From positions 4,092,001 through 4,156,000 of the forward strand of contig NZ_AP023087.1 of assembly GCF_045862395.1 (NCBI RefSeq): DNA of 64,000 nt, in the 5' to 3' direction. The position numbers and the translations under genes were made by a program. The notes beneath the pieces were generated by a model, which did no database searches, was not told where the DNA came from, and saw only the letters and a list, made by a program, of their open reading frames with translations. Source of the stretch: Marinicellulosiphila megalodicopiae (GTDB lineage: Bacteria > Pseudomonadota > Gammaproteobacteria > Pseudomonadales > Natronospirillaceae). Position 1 is the first letter of the stretch. Each line of letters begins with the position of its first letter. This document shows, piece by piece, positions 25,810-33,004 of this stretch.

Positions 25810-27066
25810 ATGGGTATATTTGAACAATATTCAATCAATAAAAGAGACTCTAAGTTCAATAATGAGACCACTTTGGCCATGTTTTTGAAGCAAGTCATGA
25901 GTGAGGATCGCTCATGTGCAAAAGCCGTCAACGATTTTATTATTCAAAATAACGATGACAAACTCAGTGCAAATACCGATGGATATTGCCAAGCCAGAAT
26001 AAAACTTCCTACTATGTTAATTCAAAATTTAGTGCGAAATATCGGGAAGAAAGTATTGGATTTAGTACCTAAATCATGGACACATAATGATCGTAGAATT
26101 TTTATTGTTGACGGCTCAACAAGTACCATGCCCGATACTGAGGCATCACAAAAAAAATACCCTCAGCAAGCCGCGCAAAAACCGGGTTTAGGATTTCCAA
26201 TATGTCGAACTTTAACCGTAAATTGTTTAAGTACTGGCACGATTAAAGATTTTGCAATTGGGAAGTTTAAAGGTAAAGGTGCAGATGAAGGGACCTTATT
26301 AAGGTCGGTATTAGACACTTTTGAGGAAGGTGATTTAGTGCTAGGGGATGCATTATTTGGGACTTATTTCCTATTATTAGAGATGCAAAAGAAAAAAGTT
26401 GATGTGTTATTTGAACAGCATGGAAGTAGAAAGTGTACAACGGATTTTAGGAAAGGAAAAAGTTTAGGCACGCGAGATCACTTAATTGATATTCTAAAAC
26501 CAAAGAGAAAACCAGAATGGATGGATCAAGAATTTTACGATCAAAGTCCTGATTTTATCACCATCCGAGAAGTGAAAATCAATCATAAAATATTAATCAC
26601 CAGCATCCTAAATCCGCAAAAAGAAAGCAGAAAATCACTAGGTAAATTATATAAAGATCGGTGGCATGTTGAGTTGGATTTCAGAAACTTAAAAACCACA
26701 TTGGGCATGAATATTTTGAGTTGTAAAACGCCAGAAATGTGTGAGAAGGAAATGTGGATGCATGTGCTTGCGCATAATATTATTCGATTATTCGCAGCAC
26801 AGTCTGCCATTATTTTTAAAATAAAACCTAGAACCATAAGTTTTAAACATTGCCTGCAAGTTTGGTTAACTTATAGCCAGATTGATCGGAGGCCAGATGA
26901 TGCGATGTTTGCCTTAATATCGAAACGGCGAGTTGGTAATCGGCCTGGAAGAGTTGAGCCAAGAGCGGTAAAACGAAGGCCAAAACCGTATAAGTTATTG
27001 ACCGTTAAGCGAGAAATTGCAAGAGCAGATATTAGAAAAAATGGGCACCCTAAGAAACAGAAATAG
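25810..27066 (+). CDS. IS4-family DDE transposase
   Basis: 418 residues from ATG 25810. The DDE/YREK signature is visible: first Asp in FIVDGSTSTMP, second in LVLGDALFGTY, and Glu in YKDRWHVELDFRNLKTTLG, which is the Y-(2)-R-(3)-E-(6)-K form of IS4. The frame stays open for about 40 codons upstream of the ATG (…NPYLTKTPSVSDFLSILNAPEI) with transposase-like content but no ATG, GTG or TTG. The ancestral start may therefore have been lost or be a rare ATT codon. A basic C-terminus is present. Activity cannot be judged. Confidence 0.92.
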   Translation: MGIFEQYSINKRDSKFNNETTLAMFLKQVMSEDRSCAKAVNDFIIQNNDDKLSANTDGYCQARIKLPTMLIQNLVRNIGKKVLDLVPKSWTHNDRRIFIVDGSTSTMPDTEASQKKYPQQAAQKPGLGFPICRTLTVNCLSTGTIKDFAIGKFKGKGADEGTLLRSVLDTFEEGDLVLGDALFGTYFLLLEMQKKKVDVLFEQHGSRKCTTDFRKGKSLGTRDHLIDILKPKRKPEWMDQEFYDQSPDFITIREVKINHKILITSILNPQKESRKSLGKLYKDRWHVELDFRNLKTTLGMNILSCKTPEMCEKEMWMHVLAHNIIRLFAAQSAIIFKIKPRTISFKHCLQVWLTYSQIDRRPDDAMFALISKRRVGNRPGRVEPRAVKRRPKPYKLLTVKREIARADIRKNGHPKKQK

Positions 27067-27089
27067 TACTTTATTAAAAGGTTTTATCT

Positions 27090-27124
27090 CTTAGCTAAGT
27101 GCCATTCAACTCTGACCCTCTTGA
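27090..27124 (-). repeat. IS right terminal inverted repeat
   Basis: 35 bp, the inverted match of 25555-25589 with one difference. Confidence 0.92.
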
Positions 27125-27143
27125 TTTTAATAGCAGGTAAAGA

Positions 27144-27168
27144 AAAGCCCGCTTTTGCGGGCTTTGTA
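27144..27168 (+). terminator. Rho-independent-type hairpin beyond the IS
   Basis: AAAGCCCGC and GCGGGCTTT form a 9-bp stem with a TTTT loop, 20 bp right of the element. The arms provide short A/T tracts on both sides, so it could act in either direction. It is probably a remnant of the host locus. Confidence 0.6.
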
Positions 27169-27246
27169 GTGATGTTTTTAGAGTGTTATGGATTGCTTAT
27201 TGAGCGTTTATGTCAAATGTATGACCAGACCCCGAGCGTCGGTTTT

Positions 27247-27765
27247 TTATACGCAACACATTTTATATTTTTTCCCACTTCCACAATGACACGAATCATT
27301 TCTACCTATTTTTATTTTCTTGATACTGTTATTAGACTCACTATTCATTAGTGAATATAAGAATTCTATATTAGTTTTAGCTCCCTTAGTATTTACATGA
27401 TTCTCGCCTAAAGTTGAATTTAAAATATTTAGTGCTTTATTTAAATAGTCCAACGCTTTAACATAATTCTTTATATCTGTGTAATATACACCCATTGTAT
27501 TATATGAATACGCAAGATCTATAGGATTCGCGCCACCCTCTAATTCTCTTATATTTATTGCCTTTTCAATCAGAGGAAATGCATTATCATACTGCTTAAT
27601 TAATCGATATAACTCACCCAAATTATTATATACACTAGCGGTAATTACATGATCATCACCCAAGGTATTTTCATAACCTTTCATTGACTTAATATATAAA
27701 GGTAATGCTTTTTTATTTTTATTAATCGACACATACATAAACGCCAAGTCATTATCAAACACCAC
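27247..27765 (-). CDS. TPR protein with C-terminal SEC-C zinc motif, probably 5'-truncated
   Basis: 172 residues. Kinesin-light-chain-type tetratricopeptide repeats (TASVYNNLGELYRLIKQYDNAFPLIEKAI, then AYSYNTMGVYYTDIKNYVKALDYLNKAL) are followed by a SEC-C motif with Cys pattern CHC-x8-CC at the extreme C-terminus (SCHCGSGKKYKMCC). The only start is a GTG inside the GTTGTGGTGTTTG micro-repeat, and the first TPR is incomplete (LAFMYVSINKNKKALPLYIKSM). The 5' part was therefore probably lost when the adjacent repeats expanded. SEC-C domains bind zinc and often serve as protein-interaction tails. Function unknown; possibly a pseudogene. Confidence 0.6.
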   Translation of the reverse strand: MVFDNDLAFMYVSINKNKKALPLYIKSMKGYENTLGDDHVITASVYNNLGELYRLIKQYDNAFPLIEKAINIRELEGGANPIDLAYSYNTMGVYYTDIKNYVKALDYLNKALNILNSTLGENHVNTKGAKTNIEFLYSLMNSESNNSIKKIKIGRNDSCHCGSGKKYKMCCV

Positions 27766-27766
27766 A

Positions 27767-28056
27767 ACTTAAACACCACAACTTAGACAAACACCACAAC
27801 TTAGACACACAAGATAATCAAATTCTAACCAAGTAAAAACCTAATACTGCATATCAATATAATATTTTTTCAAATTTATGGATTTTACCCTAGAAAACCA
27901 AAGTAATAATTAGAATCACCACAACTTAGACACCACAACTTAGACACACAAGATAATCAAATTCTAACCAAGTAAAAACCTAATACTGCATATCAATATA
28001 ATATTTTTTCAAATTTATGGATTTTACCCTAGAAAACCAAAGTAATAATTAGAATA
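27767..28056. repeat. Tandem repeat: two ~126-bp copies, 139-bp period, with micro-repeats
   Basis: The segments 27792-27917 and 27931-28056 appear identical by eye. They are joined and preceded by several copies of the short unit CACCACAACTTAGACA. The identity implies a recent duplication. The units contain no ORF. The AGACACACAAG edge resembles, in inverted form, the TTGTGTGTCT part of the repeats right of the RAYT gene, so all may belong to one repeat family. Confidence 0.85.
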
Positions 28057-28094
28057 ACTAGAAAAAGGCGATTTTTAAATCAAGAAAACTACCA

Positions 28095-28249
28095 AAAAAA
28101 CTACCAAGACACACTGACTTAAAAATTCCTGACTTAAAAATTCACGCTATTAGCAAATCACATCCTCAATATTAATCCTGAGTTTTCAATAAATTCAACT
28201 TATTTATGGATAAGATATTTGATATTCTGAAACCAACGTAAGTTTGCTG
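28095..28249 (+). repeat. RAYT-linked repeat, left copy
   Basis: This is the counterpart of 25417-25547. It begins with CTACCAAGACACACTGA (28101-28117), the inverted match (16 of 17) of TCAGTGTGTCTTGATAG found at 29566-29582 and 29696-29712 on the other side of the RAYT gene. The transposase gene is thus framed by inverted repeat segments. A near-perfect palindrome, CTAATTCGACGAATTAG, lies just beyond at 28271-28287. Confidence 0.7.
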
Positions 28250-28318
28250 TTTTTAAGACGTGCGGATTTTCTAATTCGACGAATTAGTCTTTTGATATTA
28301 AAACGGAGATATTATTAT

Positions 28319-29326
28319 CTATTTATTTGGCTTACCAAAATAATACAAACAATTTGATACATTTAATGCGCGTTCGCGGCCAAAGTTTTTCACGGTATCT
28401 ATTATAGATAAAGACTCACCCACAATACCTTTAAAGCTTGATTCAAAGCTCGATGTGATATGCATCCATTTCACGGGATCTATATTTAACCTTGTCATCA
28501 ACTCAGGAATATCGGAATCAATTTTACCTAATTTTCCTTTTCGTGATTGTCGACCTGTCCATTCCACCAATTCAATATAAGTGGTTAATCGGCAAGGAAT
28601 CCCTTTTGGCATATCTTTTCTAGCCCAGCCTGCAAAATTCATTAAACTATCAACCTGTTCTTTTTGATTATTAGGTTTATCGCTTTTTAAAGATTGTTCG
28701 ATGCGTTTTTTAATACTGGTATGCGCCGATTTCTCCGGTGTTTTTGCCATTTTAGCTCTCACCGGATTTAAATCCACATAAGCCATGCAGGCCAATAATG
28801 CTTTTTCATCAAGTAATGCTTGAGACTTAAAACGCCCCTCCCAAAATTTACCTGTGCAATTGTCTTCTTGATTAGCAATGCGCGCTAACGGCTCATTAAT
28901 ACATTTCATAAACCAACCCAAATCCATTAAACGGCTACGATATTCATCGGCACGCTCTTGTACTAAATTCATTTCAATTTCTGATAAAAGCTCACCTTTG
29001 ACGTATTTTTGAGTTAACACTGTGCCTTTGTAAACCTTATGCCAGCGTTCGATTACCTGAAGATCGCTCAGGTTTTTAGAAGCATCAAGATCTACAAACA
29101 CAACTAAATGGAAATGATTTGACATAATCGCATAGGATGCTATTTTTATATTAAAGATCGTTGGCAATTCTTCTAAACGATTTTCAATCCATTCTTGCCT
29201 GTGTGAATAATCCTTTTTAGTGACGGAATCTTTACCCAAGATAAAGCATCGCCTGCAACAACGACTTACCAAATGATAGTATGGTGTAGCCTCAATAGAT
29301 ACGAGTTTCTTTCTGGCGATTGGCAT
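28319..29326 (-). CDS. REP-associated tyrosine transposase (RAYT, Y1/IS200-like)
   Basis: 335 residues from ATG 29326, chosen for a perfect AGGAGG 7 nt upstream. The HUH endonuclease motif is in MSNHFHLVV, and the catalytic Tyr is in ACMAYVDLNPVRAKM, followed by a C-terminal extension of ~120 residues. RAYTs are domesticated single-strand transposases thought to spread REP/BIME palindromes rather than themselves. The flanking sequence supports this: five copies of a 22-bp unit on the 5' side and inverted related units on the 3' side, with no IS ends around the gene. Confidence 0.92.
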   Translation of the reverse strand: MPIARKKLVSIEATPYYHLVSRCCRRCFILGKDSVTKKDYSHRQEWIENRLEELPTIFNIKIASYAIMSNHFHLVVFVDLDASKNLSDLQVIERWHKVYKGTVLTQKYVKGELLSEIEMNLVQERADEYRSRLMDLGWFMKCINEPLARIANQEDNCTGKFWEGRFKSQALLDEKALLACMAYVDLNPVRAKMAKTPEKSAHTSIKKRIEQSLKSDKPNNQKEQVDSLMNFAGWARKDMPKGIPCRLTTYIELVEWTGRQSRKGKLGKIDSDIPELMTRLNIDPVKWMHITSSFESSFKGIVGESLSIIDTVKNFGRERALNVSNCLYYFGKPNK

Positions 29327-29410
29327 AAAAAACCTCCTGTAGACAATCATTTCTTTAATTATTTTTAATTAATTAAATAATAGTTTATGGAGGTAAAATC
29401 GCTATTTTAT

Positions 29411-29712
29411 TTTTGTGACGTTTTGTTGCTTAGGTTGTGTGTCTATGTAGTTGTATTTTTGTGACGTTTTGTTGCTTAGGTTGTGTGTCTATGTAGTTGT
29501 ATTTTTAAAGAATAGTTTAAGACGGTGATTTCGCTCTCCTAGTTTTGTGACGTTTTGTTGCTTATTCAGTGTGTCTTGATAGGTTTTTTTTGTGAAATCG
29601 CTATTTTATTTTTGTGACGTTTTGTTGCTTAGGTTGTGTGTCTATGTAGTTGTCTATGTAGTTAGTCGCTAGTTTTGTGACGTTTTGTTGCTTATTCAGT
29701 GTGTCTTGATAG
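29411..29712 (+). repeat. REP-like array of five 22-bp units beside the RAYT gene
   Basis: The unit TTTTGTGACGTTTTGTTGCT-TA starts at 29411, 29457, 29543, 29610 and 29673. Copies 1, 2 and 4 are followed by GGTTGTGTGTCTATGTAGTTG; copies 3 and 5 by TTCAGTGTGTCTTGATAG. Two alternating composite units are therefore present, as in BIMEs. Spacing is irregular (46, 86, 67, 63) and the spacers are themselves repeated. The remaining sequence up to 29764 shows no gene. Confidence 0.85.
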
Positions 29713-29764
29713 GTTTGGTGATGAAATCATGCAATTTGTTGCAGTAAATATATGTAATTCTTCT

Positions 29765-31927
29765 TTATATATTTGTTTTTTTAGAAAATCCGAATACCTT
29801 CGCCAATACAACATCAGGGAAAGATTGAATACGTGTATTATAGTGATTTATCGAATCGTTATACCCTTCACAAATGAGACTAATTTCATTTTCCACATCA
29901 GATTGTCTATATATAAAGTCACGAATTAATTCATCACTTTTTAATTCTGGATATTCTTCTGAAATTACATCAAATATTTTATTAAACTCCAAATATTGTT
30001 TGAGTATTTTTTTTACTCGATTAGGAGTTGCGTTACCTTCCTTTAAAACCTTGTTAAAGTTTGAGCGTAATATTGATAAAGTCTGTAGTAATTCATGCTC
30101 GTGTTTCACGTACCCTTTTACGATATTTTGAATATTGCCTAATAAATCGTAGCGTTTTTTCAAAGAGACTTGAATATTAGTAAAATTTCTATTAACTCTA
30201 TTACGTAAAAATAATATATCGTTATAGTGTAAAATACCGACAATACCCGATAGAGAGAAAAGTATAAACATCGCACTCAATAGGTAATTACCAGGATCAA
30301 ATGAACCTGTTATTGCCATACATATTAAACCGAATAATATAGATAGTGAAAATACTCCGCCCATCATACTCATGGCAATCAATCCTTTTTTTAAAACTAT
30401 ACTTTTATCACTATAATTACTGATAATGAGTGGCTGATCTATTTCAGATTTCATCATCAATTGGCCACTTGAATAACCAACACTTAAATACCCAAATAAA
30501 TAAATAGATTGATTAAATGATATGCACGTTTCTGTGTATCGACGACCTCCTTTTACTTTCACAATGGAATATTCGATTGATACATCTGCTTTTGACGGGT
30601 TTATGATTATTTCGCATCCAGATTCATCCGTACACTTAAATAATTTTTTCTCCTTTTTGTGCTCAAAAGTTACCCAAGGACTTTCATTGTCACCTTCATC
30701 TTGACGGCCTTCGACCTTATAATCATACCAACAACATTTTCTTGAAGTTAAAGGAGATATCAGTCCTTGATTTTGATATTCAATCACCGTCCCTTTAATT
30801 TCACTTAAACCGACCATTGCACCTTTCACTTTACTGGTTGGTATATTTTCCATCGATCTTTTAGCAATCGTAAGTTTTAGCCCAACCTTAAGAAAGGCAA
30901 TCAGTAATAGAGTTATAATACCTAACACAGCAATCATATAATCATGTTTTAGATAAATATTACCTATATTATTAGGAAGTATGTCAAAGCTTGCATCAGG
31001 TAATTTAGTAAAACTAAGAAAAGTAACAATATTATTTGGAAATTTATTTAGTTGATAATCGGCGTTGCTATACAATTGTTGGTAATATTCTTCGATAAAT
31101 ACTTGTCCACTTTTTGTTCCATCTAATATTTTAAAGTTTATATTTTGCTGATGCACATTATCAGTTATTTGAGATATATCTCGTTTAATTAAAGCGCCAC
31201 CTATAACCGTCAGTAACACTATTTGTACAAGTGCTAATATAGCCATAAATTCGATTATCTTATGCTTTTTTAAAATTAGAAATAAAATGATTACCGCAAT
31301 TGTTATAAGGGTTATTGCCAGCCATATATTTATAAGACCTTTTTCACCCCTTAAAGATAACTCCTGATTATTTTTTTTTATAAAATAAGGCGTATCTATA
31401 CTGGGAGAAAGAATAAAAGTATTTGAATTCTCATTTGGTTTATTTCCATACAGATAAAATTCATCAGCACTCTCTATCCACCTTAGAGTGTGTCGATTTT
31501 CATCTTCAAATATTACTTTTTCATGAACATAATCGATATTACTCGAATCTTGATATTTTAATCTGACGCGTACTTTTCCACTTGTATCTGCTAGATTAAA
31601 ATCAACCATATCAAATTTATGAATAATTGTTTTCCATTGTATTTTGTCATCGATTAAGTTTTTATAACTTTTTTCTATTTTATAGTCATACATCAACACC
31701 TGTTTATCAAAAATTGGCGTTATGAGTGTACTCTCAAGTGATTCAGCGATTCCATAGACTAAATAATCACCCTTTACCATAATGCCGATAGGTGCAATCT
31801 TTAAATTATAAAAATCGCGCATCTCTTTCATTTGAGACATGCCTATATTTAATAATATGGTGCCACCAATCAATAAAAAAAGTGTAGCCACTATGTAAGC
31901 TATTTTTCGAAAATCTATGTGTCTCAT
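29765..31927 (-). CDS. Membrane protein with GIDE-like and C-terminal LemA domains
   Basis: About 720 residues from ATG 31927 (MRHIDFRKIAYIV), preferred because the broken paralogue next door starts MKHTDLRK; an ORF start 14 codons earlier is possible. Membrane segments lie near the N-terminus, at ~205-250 (two), ~335-355 and ~560-610 (two). A central segment (GLSEIKGTVIEY…SPLTSRKCCWYDYKVE) resembles the GIDE domain of MULAN-like proteins. The C-terminal ~110 residues form a LemA domain (LRNRVNRNFTNIQVSLKKRYDLLGN to NDSINHYNTRIQSFPDVVLAKVFGF). LemA proteins are membrane-anchored helical bundles of unclear function. The domain calls are from pattern recognition; the role is unknown. Confidence 0.75.
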   Translation of the reverse strand: MRHIDFRKIAYIVATLFLLIGGTILLNIGMSQMKEMRDFYNLKIAPIGIMVKGDYLVYGIAESLESTLITPIFDKQVLMYDYKIEKSYKNLIDDKIQWKTIIHKFDMVDFNLADTSGKVRVRLKYQDSSNIDYVHEKVIFEDENRHTLRWIESADEFYLYGNKPNENSNTFILSPSIDTPYFIKKNNQELSLRGEKGLINIWLAITLITIAVIILFLILKKHKIIEFMAILALVQIVLLTVIGGALIKRDISQITDNVHQQNINFKILDGTKSGQVFIEEYYQQLYSNADYQLNKFPNNIVTFLSFTKLPDASFDILPNNIGNIYLKHDYMIAVLGIITLLLIAFLKVGLKLTIAKRSMENIPTSKVKGAMVGLSEIKGTVIEYQNQGLISPLTSRKCCWYDYKVEGRQDEGDNESPWVTFEHKKEKKLFKCTDESGCEIIINPSKADVSIEYSIVKVKGGRRYTETCISFNQSIYLFGYLSVGYSSGQLMMKSEIDQPLIISNYSDKSIVLKKGLIAMSMMGGVFSLSILFGLICMAITGSFDPGNYLLSAMFILFSLSGIVGILHYNDILFLRNRVNRNFTNIQVSLKKRYDLLGNIQNIVKGYVKHEHELLQTLSILRSNFNKVLKEGNATPNRVKKILKQYLEFNKIFDVISEEYPELKSDELIRDFIYRQSDVENEISLICEGYNDSINHYNTRIQSFPDVVLAKVFGFSKKTNI

Positions 31928-31940
31928 AAAATAATATTCA

Positions 31941-32270
31941 CTATACATATCGCTTTTTAGTAAAACCAAATCGTTTTGCTAATATTCTGTCTGGAAAGGT
32001 CTGTTTGCGTTCGTTGTATTTATTCACTGAGTCGTTATGCTCTTCTCGTATTAAGCTAATTTCGTTTTCCATGTCTTTTTGAGGATTCATGAAGTCTCGA
32101 ATAAATAATCACCTTGAGTTGCCACACCAATAGGCACAACCTGTAAACGTGATAAATAACGCGTATTTTTTACAGAATTCATTCCGCCAGTTAATAAAAT
32201 GCCACTAATCACTAAAAATAACAACGCAAGTGCCGGGATAAACTCTTTTTCGTAAATCTGTGTGTTTCAT
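31941..32270 (-). pseudogene. Remnant of a second GIDE-LemA gene
   Basis: Read leftward from ATG 32270, the sequence gives a start like the intact neighbour (MKHTDLRKRV) with a frameshift. It continues in another frame as MNSVKNTRYLSRLQVVPIGVATQGDYLF and jumps to the C-terminal end, ENEISLIREEHNDSVNKYNERKQTFPDRILAKRFGF, before TAG at 31941-31943. Only the two ends of a ~700-residue protein survive, so about 1.8 kb was deleted. The C-terminal part is closely similar to the adjacent LemA tail, pointing to a former tandem pair. Confidence 0.85.
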
Positions 32271-32341
32271 AAAATTATAATTGTTAAAAAAATTAAGTAT
32301 GACATATAGTTAATTCATCGAATAGCTAAGAGATCTCCATC

Positions 32342-32623
32342 ATGAATACAACCATCGCTCTTTTACGTGGCATCAACGTAGGTGGTAAAAACAAACTGCC
32401 CATGAAAGATTTAAAAACGTTATTAACTCAACATGGTTTACACAATATTCAAACGTATATTCAGTCTGGAAATGTGGTATTTGACTGTGAACATTATCAA
32501 TTAGATATGGGGAAAATCATTGAAGCAGAATTTGGCTTTTGTCCCGATGTAATGATTTTATCTAAAGCGCAATTATTAACCAGCATTCAAAACTGTCCGT
32601 TTACTGCTGATGGCTTACCCTGA
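32342..32623 (+). pseudogene. DUF1697 family protein, truncated to 93 residues
   Basis: The N-terminus is a textbook DUF1697 start (TTIALLRGINVGGKNKLPMKDLKTLL, then IQTYIQSGNVVFD). The family is usually about 175-180 residues, but this frame stops after CPFTADGLP, roughly halfway. The following 380 bp gave no recognisable continuation by eye. It is probably a 3'-truncated pseudogene at the edge of the rearranged zone. Confidence 0.75.
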
Positions 32624-33004
32624 CACACACAATAAGCTTGAAAAGCTTGTGTTAACTGGCTTTAAAATTATATAAATCAAAGAACACTAACCACAACACC
32701 GAAAATAAAACCTAGGCCACTCCCAAAAAGATTGGCTTTTTTTTATCCAACGCAAACTAAGTGAAGCGCACCACAATTGCGGTAATAAAAACAACATGAC
32801 AGTGCGGTACGCATAAATACGCTCTAATACCTCAAAACTCAAAAGCTCGCTTATTTACCCTCCCCCTAAATCCCCCACTATCAAAACCTCAGGCCTTTTT
32901 TGTAGCCTTGGCAACATCCCCCCTATTTTTGGCCATATCATCCAAGACTTGTACAAAAAGGTCATATAAACTGCGCGCTTTATTTTGTTCTAGGTTGTTT
33001 TATT
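32624..33004. other. Intergenic region upstream of fabY
   Basis: About 380 bp between the broken DUF1697 gene and fabY. A small dyad (AAGCTTGAAAAGCTT) and a GGCTTTTTTTT run occur, but there is no convincing gene or terminator. The right half probably carries the fabY promoter. Confidence 0.4.

Larger units (their letters stand above)
25555..27124 (+). mobile_element. IS4-family insertion sequence, ~1570 bp
   Basis: The element is bounded by 35-bp inverted repeats (25555-25589 and 27090-27124) beginning TCAAGAGGGTCAGAGTTGAA and differing at one position. It contains one transposase gene. The immediate flanks do not show an obvious target duplication, so the insertion may be old or the flanks rearranged. 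Confidence 0.9.

Noticed and set aside
27231..27248. CCGA-GCG-TCGG followed by TTTTTT as a terminator
   Set aside because: The stem is only 4 bp and it lies at the end of an opposing gene; too weak to list.
27767..28056. Possible CRISPR or attachment site
   Set aside because: There are only two long identical copies plus micro-repeats, with no unique spacers and no integrase.
29411..29712. Possible CRISPR array
   Set aside because: Unit spacing is irregular and the 'spacers' are themselves repeated; no cas genes. It fits REP-like repeats beside a RAYT gene.
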